64,000 bases of DNA from JAHECE01 sp963780675 (GTDB taxonomy: Bacteria > Actinomycetota > Actinomycetes > Actinomycetales > JAHECE01): contig CAWACR010000001.1 in assembly GCA_963780675.1 (NCBI GenBank), positions 1 through 64,000 of the forward strand. The letters run 5' to 3'. Of this stretch, positions 51,859 through 60,944 are shown one piece after another. The notes beneath the pieces were generated by a model. The model did no database searches. It saw only the letters and a list, made by a program, of their open reading frames with translations, and had not been told where the DNA came from. How positions within the stretch are numbered: the first letter of the stretch is position 1; every line of letters starts with the position of its first letter. A program made the translations under genes and the position numbers.

Positions 51859-54312
51859 TCAGAGCATCTCCCGCGCCGTCAGCCACCGGAACGAGACGAA
51901 CCCCGGCGCGATCGGCAGCCAGAACGTCGCCAGCCGGTACAGGAACACGGCGGCCAGGGCGGCCGGCGGCGCGATGCCCACACCGGTCAGGGCCGCCAGC
52001 AACACCGCCTCGACGGCGCCCAGCCCGCCGGGCGTCGGAGCCGCCATGGCGAGCGACCCGACGGTGAGGAACACGAGCGCGATCGCCGGGAAGGAGGCCC
52101 CGCCCCCGAACGCCACCACCGAGAAGTAGAGGCACGCGGCGTACCCGAGCGGCAGCAGCGCCACCCCGAGGAAGAGCATCGCCATCTTCCCCGGGCTCGC
52201 CACCACACCGCCCATCGCGCTGAGCGCGTCCCGGGCCGCCGGCGCCACCGTCTGGCGCAGCCAGCGCCGGGCGGGCGGAAGCGCGACCACGAGTCCGATC
52301 ATCCCGAGCACCGTGCCCGCGACTGCGAGCAGCACGCCCACGACGGGCAACTTCTCCCACTCGCCCTGGAGCGCGTCGGCGCTCCCCACCCACAGCGCGA
52401 AGGTGCCGAGGAGCAGCAGGTGCACCACGACCACGGCCGTCTCCTTGGCGGCGCTCGCGGACACGGCCACCGACGTCGAGTAGCCGCGCTTCTGCAGGAA
52501 CCGCACGTTGAGGCCCACCTGCCCGATCGCCCCCGGGGCGACGAGCACCACGAACGACGACGAGAGCGCCACGAGCATCGCTCGACCCACCGGCACCCGC
52601 CCCGGCGTCCCGCCCGCGAGGCCCATGGCCGCGCCCACGTACGTGAGGACCGACGCCGTGGCGACAGCGGCCACCCACCGCCAGTCCGCGCCGCGCACGG
52701 CCTGGATCATGCTCGGCAGGTCGGCGAGCTGCGGCAGCAACACGTAGACGGCGACGGCGAGCGTGAGCCCGACCACCAGCGTCCGCCACCGCAGCCGCTC
52801 CACCTGGGCGAACACGGGCTCGTTGACGCCGGTCACCCGGCACACCTCGGCCACCAGCGGGTCCAGCCCGCCGGGCATCGCCTTCACCGCGGCCCGCGTC
52901 GGCCGGGTGAGCGCCGCCGGCACCAGCCGCGCCAGCGCGCCGCCCACCACCGACGGCGCGAGGACCGACGTCGCCGCGCTGACCGCCGCCTCGGCCCCCA
53001 CGCGCGTGTAGGTGCCGGCGAGCAGCTCGGCGATGTCGCCCTCGAGCGCGCTCGAGGACGCCGCGGGCTCCCCGAAGGCGAAGTCCCGGAGCCAGACCTG
53101 CCCCTCGCCGTCGAGCACGAACTGCGAGAGCCGCAGGTCGCGGTGCGCGATGCCCGCGCGTCGCAGCCCCTCGACCTGGCGCCAGGCGTCGGCGAGCACC
53201 TCGGGGGTCAGCTCGGCGTCGTCGACCTCGCTCATGCGCCGCCCGGCCACGTGATCGACGGCGAGCAGGAACTCCTCGGCGCTCAGCGGCTCGACGGCGC
53301 GCAGCGTCGGGCAGCGCACGCCGTTCTGGGCCGCGAGCAGCGTCATCATCGCCTCGGCCGCGACCTGGCGGCGGGGGGAGGGGTACGGCTCGTCGTCGCC
53401 GACGTCCTTGAGCCGGATGCGCCGGTACTGGCGGTAGAGGGTGTCGGAGCGCTGCTCGCGCACGCCGATGGTGCGGGCGGCGAGCACGCCCTTGTCGGTG
53501 CGCACGCGCAGGGACCAGTCGGGCCACGCGGGGTCGTCGAGCCGCTCGACGCCGGTGACCACCAGTCCCGCGCGTAGCAGCGCCCGGTTGACCTGGAGCG
53601 ACGTGACGGGCTCCACCCGCCGCCCGAACGCGAGCAGCACGCCGGAGCCCACGGCCCCGCCCAGCCCGAGGGCCAGCACGATCCCGAGCGGCGTCCCGGT
53701 CGCGGTGACGATCTGGGTGACCGCGACGAAGCCGAGGATGATCCAGGACGCCCGCGCCCATCGCCGGCTCAGCTCCGTGCCCACCACCGTGGCGCCGGCG
53801 GTGAACGCGGCGATCGCCGCCGCGGAGGGCACCCGGAACCCGCCGGGCACCACGAGGACGTCCTCGCCGACGTCGAGCACCACGCCGATGCCGAGCGGCA
53901 GCACGGCCGCGACCAGCACGAACAGACCGGCCGCGCCGGCGACCGCTGCCGCGCCCAGCCAGGCGATCCGCGCACGCCCGGTGAGGAAGAGCCCGATCGG
54001 GGTCCCGAGCGCGACGAGCAGGAGCGCGACCTGGGAGATGACGGCCGCGAAGGAGACGACGGCGCGGGGCGCCTCCGCGGCGGCGCGCGCGAGGTCGGCG
54101 GCGATGCCGGAGGCGGTCTGGCGCGCGAAGAGCGCGGCGGCCAGGCCCACGAGCAGCACGATCAGGAAGCCGATGAGGTGCTGCACGTCGATGGCGGAGC
54201 GGGCGACCGTGGGCGTGATCGGTCGCGTCGACCCGCTCCCCACACCCTTCCGCCGGGATGCCGGCGTCGCCATGCGCCTCCCCCGAGCGGCGACCTCGAC
54301 GCTCACCGCCAT
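51859..54312 (-). CDS. kinase-like domain fused to LPG-synthase-type flippase membrane protein
   Basis: An 817-residue three-part protein. Residues 40-260 hold about six helices. A soluble kinase-like domain follows (about 280-480) with IAHRDLRLSQFVLDGEGQVW and RDFAFG, where HRDL-Q-DFA replaces the usual HRDLKP-N-DFG. From about 520 to the end come eight helices of the flippase-like UPF0104/TIGR00374 family (GAIGQVGLNVRFLQKRGYST, MAAPTPGGLGAVEAVLLAAL). Such proteins resemble the MprF flippase half. The kinase-like part may phosphorylate a lipid head group or be a pseudokinase. ATG 54312 and ATG 54273 are alternative starts. Confidence 0.82.
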   Translation of the reverse strand: MAVSVEVAARGRRMATPASRRKGVGSGSTRPITPTVARSAIDVQHLIGFLIVLLVGLAAALFARQTASGIAADLARAAAEAPRAVVSFAAVISQVALLLVALGTPIGLFLTGRARIAWLGAAAVAGAAGLFVLVAAVLPLGIGVVLDVGEDVLVVPGGFRVPSAAAIAAFTAGATVVGTELSRRWARASWIILGFVAVTQIVTATGTPLGIVLALGLGGAVGSGVLLAFGRRVEPVTSLQVNRALLRAGLVVTGVERLDDPAWPDWSLRVRTDKGVLAARTIGVREQRSDTLYRQYRRIRLKDVGDDEPYPSPRRQVAAEAMMTLLAAQNGVRCPTLRAVEPLSAEEFLLAVDHVAGRRMSEVDDAELTPEVLADAWRQVEGLRRAGIAHRDLRLSQFVLDGEGQVWLRDFAFGEPAASSSALEGDIAELLAGTYTRVGAEAAVSAATSVLAPSVVGGALARLVPAALTRPTRAAVKAMPGGLDPLVAEVCRVTGVNEPVFAQVERLRWRTLVVGLTLAVAVYVLLPQLADLPSMIQAVRGADWRWVAAVATASVLTYVGAAMGLAGGTPGRVPVGRAMLVALSSSFVVLVAPGAIGQVGLNVRFLQKRGYSTSVAVSASAAKETAVVVVHLLLLGTFALWVGSADALQGEWEKLPVVGVLLAVAGTVLGMIGLVVALPPARRWLRQTVAPAARDALSAMGGVVASPGKMAMLFLGVALLPLGYAACLYFSVVAFGGGASFPAIALVFLTVGSLAMAAPTPGGLGAVEAVLLAALTGVGIAPPAALAAVFLYRLATFWLPIAPGFVSFRWLTAREML

Positions 54313-54486
54313 GCTGTTCCCCCGGGCCCTCCGTTGACCTTCGCACAGTACCGGCGACGCCGTCGCGCGCCCGGGAAGCACCCCCGGACCACGCCGAGGC
54401 ACTCCTACACTCGGATGATGCCGCGCCCGGGTCGCCGGTCCTGCACCGGGGTGGGTGGGCGCGGGGGCGTGAGCGGGGGTTGACTC

Positions 54487-56379
54487 GTGGGTCAGAACGG
54501 CATGGACGACGACGGCGCCCCTCGCCCCGAGAGCGAGCCCGCGCCGTCGTCGTCCTCGCCCGCGGCGTCTGCGCCCGCGGCGCCGGCGCCGGGGATGCTG
54601 GGCCAGGCACGCAAGGCGGTGTGGCACGTCGACACCGCGCCCATGACGCTGGTGAGCCCGCAGCTCGACCCGCGGGCCAAGTACCGCCGTCGGCGGCAGT
54701 TCAAGATCGCCCAGACCGCGCAGCTCAACGAGGCCGTGGACACCGCGCTGCGGATGGGGGCGGTGTTCCTCGCCGGCGGGGCGCCGACGAACGACGTCGA
54801 GGCCGCGGTGTTCGCGGCGGGCACGGCGCTGGGCCTGGAGGGGTTCGAGGTCGACATCACGAACCGGGCGATCACCATCTCGGTGCCGCCGCGGGGGGAC
54901 CGACCCGGGCTCACCACCTTGCGCGTGGTGCGGACTGCCGCCAAGCACCACACGCGGCTCGTCGCGGCGCACGAGCTGGTGGTCGACCTGAGCGCGGGAC
55001 GCGTGACCCGGGACCAGATGCGCGAGCGCCTGGCCGTCATCGAGCGGATGCCGCGGCCCTACCCGCGGTGGTTCGTGACGCTCGCGTGGGGGGTGGTCGG
55101 AGGGTCGCTCGTCATCCGGCTGGGCGGCGGGTGGCTCGCCGCGCTCATCGCGTTCGCCTCCGCGGCGCTGGTGGACCGGATCGGGCGGGTGCTGAGCCGA
55201 AACAGCGCGCCGCAGTTCTTCCTCAACGCGACGGGGGCGTTGATCGCGACGTCCGTCGCGGTGCTGATCACGGCCTCCGGGATCCCGGCGGACTCCTCGC
55301 TCGTGGTGGCCGGCGGCATCATCGCGCTGCTGCCCGGCATGGCGCTGGTCGTGGCAGCGCAGGAGGCGATGGGGGCGTTCCCGGTGACGGCGGCCGCCCG
55401 GTTCGTGGAACTGACTGTCGGGACCGCCGGGATCGTGGCCGGTGTGCTGGGCGGCCTGCTGGTCGCGGGGCAGCTCGGGGTCACGATGGCAGTCGCGGAC
55501 CTCCCGGAGGGCAACCTCGGCTCGGCGGTACTCGCCGTCGTCGCGGCGGGCGTAGCCTCCGCCGCCAGCGCCGTCGGGTCCCATGCACCCATCCGGGTGC
55601 TGCGCGCGGCGGGGGTGGCCGGCGCCGTCGGGCTCGTCGTGGTCTCCCTGGTCGGGGAGTGGGTGAGCACGGCAGGCGCCGCAGAGGCCGTAGCCGCCAC
55701 GGTGGTCGGGGCGCTGACCTTCGTCATGGCCGCCCGGCTCCGGGTGCCGACGGTGATCCTCGTGGTGCCGGGGATCCTGCCCATGCTCCCGGGGCTGGCC
55801 TCCTACCGGGGGTTGCTCTTGCTGAGCGAGGGCAACGTGCCCGAGGGGACGGCCGTGCTGCTCGGGGCGGCGACCGTGGCGTTGGCGCTGGCCGCCGGGG
55901 TGCTGCTCGGGGAACTTGTGGCGCAGGCTGTCGCGCGGCGGCGGATGGCCGATCGCGGGGCCGGCGCGGGACCGGCGACGATCGTGGGGTCCCTGGGTCC
56001 GGTGGCGCCCGCAGGAGAAGGCCCGACGACGGCGCGGACGACGACGACGCCCGCGGCACGTCCGGACGGGACGTCGGTCCTGCCCGTAGCGGGCGCGGCG
56101 GCACCTCGACCCGCTGCCTCTCCGGCTTCCGGCGGATCGCCGTCTGAAACCCGGCTCGCCCGCCTCCGCCGAACCGCGGCCCCGACACCGAGGCCGGCGG
56201 CACCCGCGCCGTCGTCCCCCGCGGCGACGTCGTCGTCGTCCGAACCGAAGCCGGTGCCGGCGCCGCGGCCGAGCACGCCCGCCCCGACTCCGGCACCCCG
56301 GTCAGGCGACCGGTCGTGCCGAGGGGAGGGGGCCACCCGATCGCCCGGCACCCCCGGACCGGCCAAACCCCCTCGCTGA
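54487..56379 (+). CDS. threonine/serine exporter ThrE-like protein with long Pro/Ala tail
   Basis: A 630-residue protein. The cytoplasmic N-terminal domain (DUF1212; about 65-200) contains TALRMGAVFLAGGAPTNDVE and ALGLEGFEVDITNRAITISV. Ten helices follow (about 205-485), the last five resembling the ThrE C-terminal domain (VPTVILVVPGILPMLPGLAS). About 130 Pro/Ala/Ser/Arg-rich residues make a disordered tail after residue 500. ThrE proteins export threonine and serine. GTG start at 54487. Divergent from the kinase/flippase gene. Confidence 0.86.
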   Translation: MGQNGMDDDGAPRPESEPAPSSSSPAASAPAAPAPGMLGQARKAVWHVDTAPMTLVSPQLDPRAKYRRRRQFKIAQTAQLNEAVDTALRMGAVFLAGGAPTNDVEAAVFAAGTALGLEGFEVDITNRAITISVPPRGDRPGLTTLRVVRTAAKHHTRLVAAHELVVDLSAGRVTRDQMRERLAVIERMPRPYPRWFVTLAWGVVGGSLVIRLGGGWLAALIAFASAALVDRIGRVLSRNSAPQFFLNATGALIATSVAVLITASGIPADSSLVVAGGIIALLPGMALVVAAQEAMGAFPVTAAARFVELTVGTAGIVAGVLGGLLVAGQLGVTMAVADLPEGNLGSAVLAVVAAGVASAASAVGSHAPIRVLRAAGVAGAVGLVVVSLVGEWVSTAGAAEAVAATVVGALTFVMAARLRVPTVILVVPGILPMLPGLASYRGLLLLSEGNVPEGTAVLLGAATVALALAAGVLLGELVAQAVARRRMADRGAGAGPATIVGSLGPVAPAGEGPTTARTTTTPAARPDGTSVLPVAGAAAPRPAASPASGGSPSETRLARLRRTAAPTPRPAAPAPSSPAATSSSSEPKPVPAPRPSTPAPTPAPRSGDRSCRGEGATRSPGTPGPAKPPR

Positions 56380-56386
56380 GGTCGAG

Positions 56387-56406
56387 CCACCTCTTTGCTG
56401 AGGTGG
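56387..56406 (+). terminator. probable terminator after the ThrE-like gene
   Basis: CCACCTC (56387-56393) pairs with GAGGTGG (56400-56406) around a 6-nt loop TTTGCT, starting 8 nt after the stop at 56379. Short perfect stem and small loop; no U-run. It could serve the plus strand, and the opposite strand from the MsrB remnant. Confidence 0.5.
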
Positions 56407-56478
56407 AGCCCTCAAGCCGAGGTCGACCGGCACTCGCGTCGACCGGCGCCGTCGTCGATCGGCGCCGACGTCGGCGGA

Positions 56479-56778
56479 TCACTCAGGCGTGAAGGCCAAG
56501 GCCACCGAGTTCATGCAGTACCGCAGGCCGGCGGGGGTGTGCGGGGCGTCGTCGAACACGTGGCCCAGGTGCGAATCGCACCGGGCGCAGCGGACCTCGG
56601 TGCGGAGCATGAAGAGGGAGCGGTCGTCGCGGAGGTCGACGGCGCCGTCGTCCACGGGCTCGTAGAACGACGGCCAGCCGGTCCGGGAGTCGAACTTCGC
56701 CTCGCTGCGGAAGAGGGGCTGCCCGCACCCGCGGCAGGCGAACGCGCCGGCGCGGTGCTCGTGCAGGAGATCGCCCCG
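56479..56778 (-). pseudogene. methionine-R-sulfoxide reductase B, N-terminal part lost
   Basis: About 99 codons without a start codon. They read LLHEHRAGAFACRGCGQPLF, KFDSRTGWPSFYEPVDDGAV, VRCARCDSHLGHVFDDAPHT and end RYCMNSVALAFTPE. This matches residues about 38-131 of the complete MsrB at 62997-63392, including both zinc CxxC pairs and the active Cys. The first 35 or so residues are absent. The fragment follows, in the same frame, the TGA that ends the 63-residue ORF at 56779-56970. It was probably created by a deletion that joined the two. Confidence 0.75.
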
Positions 56779-56970
56779 TCAGTGGTGCCCCCGCGCGATG
56801 ATCCTGATCATCTTGACGTTGATCGCGAGGAACCGCACGAACTGGTAGGGCAGGTTCCTGCGCATCTTCAGGGTCTTCTCGGTCGGCAGGGGCGCCGAGG
56901 CGATGGACTCGGTGACGGTGTCCACTCCCGTCCTCCTCTCGCGTGGTCCAGGAATTGGCTCGGCGGTCAC
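56779..56970 (-). CDS. small basic protein downstream of SQR-like gene
   Basis: A 63-residue ORF, GTG start at 56970, one nucleotide after the flavoprotein stop region. The second half KTLKMRRNLPYQFVRFLAIN then VKMIRIIARGHH is basic and amphipathic, suggesting membrane-surface association. I do not recognise the family. The position right after the SQR-like gene suggests a joint role, but this could be the remnant of an ancestral fusion. It has no cysteine. Confidence 0.5.
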   Translation of the reverse strand: MTAEPIPGPRERRTGVDTVTESIASAPLPTEKTLKMRRNLPYQFVRFLAINVKMIRIIARGHH

Positions 56971-56971
56971 G

Positions 56972-58435
56972 TCACTCGGGGATGAGGAACCAGAGCGGGC
57001 GGGCCTTCGCCTTGTAGATGAACAGGTAGTGCAGCAGGAACTTCATCCAGTGCCCCGCGAGCCCGATCTCGCCGGAGGTGCCCTTCACGTCGCGCCCGGT
57101 CACCGGGTACTTCTGCCAGTCCGGCACGACGGGGTACATCGTCATCGCGGCGGCCGAGCCCTTCCGCAGCCCGGTCCCCGCGGACGCGATGCACGCCGCG
57201 CCCATGTGGGCCATCGACGCGGTGTGGGTGGGCGCCGTCGCGCCCTTGGTGATCATGTCGGCTATGGTCTCGGCCGCGACCCGGCCCATGATCCCCGAGG
57301 GCATCCCCGTGCGCGGCGGCGCCGGGGCGATCACGGTGCCCTTCGGGCTCTTGCGCGGCCGGGAGATCGGGTGCGGCGGGGCGAACGCGATCCCGACGCC
57401 GAACACGTTCGGGTACGCGACGCTCTGGTACGTCTTGGGCCAGTCGTCGGCGCGCCACTCCTCGGGCGCCTTCGGGGTGTAGTCGGCGTCCACCTTGAGG
57501 AACCCGTTGGGCGCGAAGAGGCGCGCGGTGATGTCCTCACCTGCGGCGTCGAACGCCTGGAGGTCCGCGCCGCGGAACGGCGGCAGGAGCATCGCGAAGT
57601 CGAACGCCAGCTCGTGCTCGCTGCCGTCGAGCTGCTCGTAGTGGATCACGCCCGGGCTCCACGCGCTGCACGTGCGCCTGGGTGATCGCCTTGACGCCGC
57701 GCTCCCGGAACAGGGACTCGGTCCACGTCTTGCTCGACGTGGTGAAGCCCTGCTGCGTGAAGGACATTCCGCCGACGCCGAAGTCGCCCAGCTCGTACTC
57801 GTTGCTCAGGTAGATGACGTCCGCCCTGTCTCGGACGCCGCGCTCGCGCAGCTCGTGCTCCACGTTGAACGTGTACTCGAACGCCGCGCCCTCGCAGGTG
57901 CACATCCCGTGGCCGGTGCCGATCACCAGGGTCTGCGGCTCGCCCGCCTCGAGTTTCGCGATCACCTTCTCGAACTCCGCGGCCGTGTGCACGGCGTGCT
58001 CGGCGGTACAGACGGAGAGGGAGTTGCCGCCGTCCGGGCCGAGGCCCGGCGTGGCGCCGAAGTTGAGCTTCGGGCCCTGTGGCGTTGACGAGGTAGTCGT
58101 AGGTCAGGCGCTCCGTCTGGCCCTTGCGCTTCGGGTCCGTGTAGCGGATCTCGACGGCGGGGCTCGGGTTCTCGGCGGTGCCCTCGGGGAAGAGGGTGGT
58201 CGCCAGGGCCTGGCGGAACTCGATGTGCTGCTTGCGGTAGATCGGGGCCAGGGGGAAGAGCACCTGCTTGGCGGTCATCTTGCCGACGCCCACCCAGATG
58301 TTCGAGGGGATCCAGTTCCACTGCGAGTTCGGCGAGACCACGACCACCTCGTGCTCCTTGCGGCAGCTTGCGCCGCAGGTGCAGCGCCGCGGTGTGTCCC
58401 GAGACGCCCGCGCCCAAGATCACGACCCGTGCCAT
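56972..58435 (-). CDS. sulfide:quinone oxidoreductase-like FAD protein, three frame changes
   Basis: About 487 residues when joined. The start MARVVILGAGVSGHTAALHL is a Rossmann FAD site. The reading changes near 58370 to EVVVVSPNSQWNWIPSNIWV, near 58080 to the stretch with LVIGTGHGMCTCEGAAFEYT, and near 57655 to FAMLLPPFRGADLQAFDAAG, ending LHYLFIYKAKARPLWFLIPE. Each change is +1. MCTCEG holds cysteines likely to act in sulfide oxidation, and the C-terminal amphipathic end fits membrane docking. Quinone reduction by sulfide is the family role. The three frame changes are most likely sequence errors. Confidence 0.72.
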
Positions 58436-58584
58436 CGTCGTCCTCCTCGTCGAGGTGCCTGCTCACCCTGGGGCGCCGACGTTTCGCCTGGTGGAGGCAC
58501 GCTCGCCGGCCCGCGGGTGAGGCTCCTGCCACGCTATGCCCGGCCCGCGCGAAGGCGCCCGGGACCTGCGTCCCGGGGGACGAC

Positions 58585-58619
58585 GACGGCGCCGCCCCGG
58601 TGAGGGGGGCGGCGCCGTC
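58585..58619 (-). terminator. strong hairpin after DEAD-box helicase gene
   Basis: GACGGCGCCGCCCC (58585-58598) and GGGGCGGCGCCGTC (58606-58619) form a perfect 14-bp stem with a 7-nt loop, 20 nt past the helicase stop. The left arm overlaps one of the GACGACGGCGCC motifs. No U-run, as is usual here. Confidence 0.75.
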
Positions 58620-58639
58620 GCGCGTTGCTCCGGTTCGGG

Positions 58640-60451
58640 CTACCGCCCGCGGCGGCCCTGTCCCGCGCGGGACGTGGAGGAGGAGAAGGACGACGTCGAG
58701 TACGCCGCCGCCGAGCCGGACGACCGCCCGGCCTGAGGCTGGCGAGCCGAGGACGAGGTGCGCGACGACGACGGCGCCCGGCCGGTCGAGGCCCGGCCCG
58801 ACGAGGCCCGGCCCGACGTCTGCTGCCCGGCGGGACGCGGCTTGCGCGCCGGCTGGGGCTCGGGCTTGCGAGCCGCGGCCTCGGGGGCGTTCGCGGGGTC
58901 GACGTGCGCGGCGACGTCGCCCACCAGGTCGGTGACCGCCGTCGACGTCGCCTGGACCGGCTGGGGCGTCGCGGTGATCTGGGCGGCGCGGGCGAGCTGG
59001 CGGACGTCGGAGCGCTCCTCGGGCAGCATCACCGTGACGACGTCGCCGCCCGAGCCGGCGCGCGCCGTGCGCCCGGAACGGTGCAGGTAGGCCTTGTGCT
59101 CGGTGGGCGGGTCGACGTGCACGACGAGTTCGACGTCGTCGATGTGGATACCGCGCGCCGCGATGTCAGTGGCGACCAGCACCCTGACCTCACCGGAGGA
59201 GAAGGCCGCGAGGTTCCGCTCGCGGGCGTTCTGGGAGAGGTTGCCGTGCAGGTCCACCGCGGGGATGCCCGCCGCCGTGAGCTGCCGCGCCAGGGTGCGC
59301 GCGCGGTGCTTCGTGCGGCTGAACAGGAGACGACGTGAGGTACCCGAGGCGAGGCGGTGCACCAGGTCCGTCTTCTCGGCGGCCGTGGCCACCTCGAAGA
59401 TGTGGTGCGTCATCGTCGAGACGGCCGACGTCGCGGGGTCCACGGAGTGTGTCAGCGGGTCGTTCAGGTAGCGGCGGACGAGGACGTCCACGCCGTTGTC
59501 CAGCGTCGCCGAGAAGAGCATGCGCTGACCGCGGGGCGGCGTCGCGTCCAGGATGCGCTTGACGCCGGGGAGGAAGCCGAGGTCGGCCATGTGGTCGGCC
59601 TCGTCGAGGACGGTGACCTCCACGTCGGTCAGGTGCAGGAAGCCCTGGCCCTTGAGGTCCTCGAGCCGGCCCGGCGTGGCCACGACGACGTCGATGCCAC
59701 CCGCGAGCGCCGCGACCTGGCGCCCCTGGGGGACGCCGCCGAAGATCGTGGTGACGCGCAGACCCAACGCCGCGGCGAGGGGCTCCACGGTCTCGGCGAT
59801 CTGGTTCGCGAGCTCGCGGGTCGGGGCTAGGACCAGGCCGCGGGGGCGGTTGGCGCGGCGCTTGGTCGAGGAGGCCGCGAGCCGCGTGACCAGCGGCAGC
59901 GCGAACGCGAGGGTCTTGCCCGAGCCGGTGCGGCCGCGGCCGAGCACGTCACGCCCGGCGAGGGTGTCGACGAGGGTCGCGGTCTGGATCGGGAACGGCT
60001 CCGTGATGCCACGCTGCGCCAGGGAGGCGACGAGCGGGGCAGGGACGCCGAGGTCGGCGAAGGAAACGACGACGCCGCTCGGCTGCGGGGCCGACGTCGC
60101 CGCGGCAGGCGCGGCAGGCTGGGTGCGCGCCGGGGCCGGGGCGGTTCCGGCGGCCTGTCGCGAGCCGGGAGCCCTGTCGGCGGGCGCGGGCCTCTTCGTC
60201 GCGGGCGCAGGCGCCGTCGTCCGGGACGTCGTCGCGGTCGCGGTGGGGCGGGAAGCCCGTTCCGGCGCGGCAGCGGCCGGGCGGACGGCGGGGGCCGAGG
60301 CAGCCGTCGCGGGCCTCGCGACCTGAGCAGGCGCCGGGGCCTTGCGCGTGGCGGACGCCGTCGCCGCCGGCACGTCAGGCGTCGCCGCCGGGCGCTGGGC
60401 GCGGCGCGGCGCGGATCGCGGGGTTGGGGAAAGAGGTGTGTTGCTGGTCAT
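58640..60451 (-). CDS. DEAD-box RNA helicase with long disordered ends
   Basis: A 603-residue ATP-dependent RNA helicase. Core residues about 128-500: Q motif FADLGVPAPLVASLAQRGITEPFPIQ (quoted only in part, FPIQTATL), Walker A GRTGSGKTLAF, DEAD in VTVLDEADHMAD, SAT in MLFSATLDNG, and HRSGRTARAGSGG in domain 2. The 125-residue N-terminus is Ala/Pro/Arg/Thr-rich. The 100-residue C-terminus is Ser/Arg/Gly-rich (SGRASSGRASTGRAPSSSRT), as in RhlE-type helicases that bind RNA through disordered tails. It probably remodels structured RNA, ribosome assembly included. ATG 60451. Confidence 0.92.
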   Translation of the reverse strand: MTSNTPLSPTPRSAPRRAQRPAATPDVPAATASATRKAPAPAQVARPATAASAPAVRPAAAAPERASRPTATATTSRTTAPAPATKRPAPADRAPGSRQAAGTAPAPARTQPAAPAAATSAPQPSGVVVSFADLGVPAPLVASLAQRGITEPFPIQTATLVDTLAGRDVLGRGRTGSGKTLAFALPLVTRLAASSTKRRANRPRGLVLAPTRELANQIAETVEPLAAALGLRVTTIFGGVPQGRQVAALAGGIDVVVATPGRLEDLKGQGFLHLTDVEVTVLDEADHMADLGFLPGVKRILDATPPRGQRMLFSATLDNGVDVLVRRYLNDPLTHSVDPATSAVSTMTHHIFEVATAAEKTDLVHRLASGTSRRLLFSRTKHRARTLARQLTAAGIPAVDLHGNLSQNARERNLAAFSSGEVRVLVATDIAARGIHIDDVELVVHVDPPTEHKAYLHRSGRTARAGSGGDVVTVMLPEERSDVRQLARAAQITATPQPVQATSTAVTDLVGDVAAHVDPANAPEAAARKPEPQPARKPRPAGQQTSGRASSGRASTGRAPSSSRTSSSARQPQAGRSSGSAAAYSTSSFSSSTSRAGQGRRGR

Positions 60452-60944
60452 GGGGGCGGCCCTCCGGGCTGCTCGTGGGGTTCACCGCGGGCAGTTCCAG
60501 GGCGGCCGGACGGCGGGACAGGCCGTCGGGGCGACGCGTATGCGCACGATGCTGGGCGGCACAATCCGCCGGCCCTGCCCCCAGTGTGCCCTACGCGGGC
60601 CCGAAAGCCACGCTCGGGTGACTCACGTCACAGGTCGGAGCGCGGCGACGCGTGCGAGGAGAGGCCACCCTGATCCGCCGGCCACGTCACCTCCCCACCC
60701 TGCCGCGCGCCGCGGTCGACCCGCGGTCGACCGGCGCGCCGAACGCCGTCCGCGCCGCGGAACTCGACGTGGTGGTGAGATCCCCACAAGTCCGCGAGCG
60801 CGGCGATGTGAACGTTGCCCCTGACGCCGCGCGCGGACTTGTGGGGATCTGGGATCCGTCGGCGGGCGCGGGCAGGCCGCCGATCGACGTGTGCATCACA
60901 CCTGGTGGGCCGGGATACGCCGCCCCGGAGGGGGCGGCCACGCG
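60452..60944. other. intergenic region upstream of helicase
   Basis: About 490 nt with no supported protein gene. It must contain the helicase promoter, and possibly a long 5' leader, but I cannot place -10/-35 boxes. It also contains the palindrome at 60778-60850, about 95 nt before the stop of the EamA gene. Reading frames here are short and unlike known proteins. Confidence 0.45.
60778..60850. repeat. inverted repeat with 19-bp perfect arms
   Basis: AGATCCCCACAAGTCCGCG (60778-60796) is perfectly complementary to 60832-60850. A second stem of about 7 bp (CGCGGCG/CGCCGCG) lies inside. It is placed between the helicase and EamA genes, both on the minus strand. It may be a terminator for the EamA gene, although the long arms suggest a palindromic element. 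Confidence 0.8.

Noticed and set aside
56779..56781. Selenocysteine or readthrough at the TGA joining the 63-residue ORF to MsrB
   Set aside because: The TGA is not at the MsrB active site, where a Cys codon is present, and no SECIS-like hairpin follows. A deletion or indel is simpler.
56972..58435. Programmed ribosomal frameshifting in the SQR-like gene and the other split genes
   Set aside because: No slippery heptamer with pseudoknot, three shifts within one gene, and the same +1 pattern in unrelated genes. Sequence errors are more likely.
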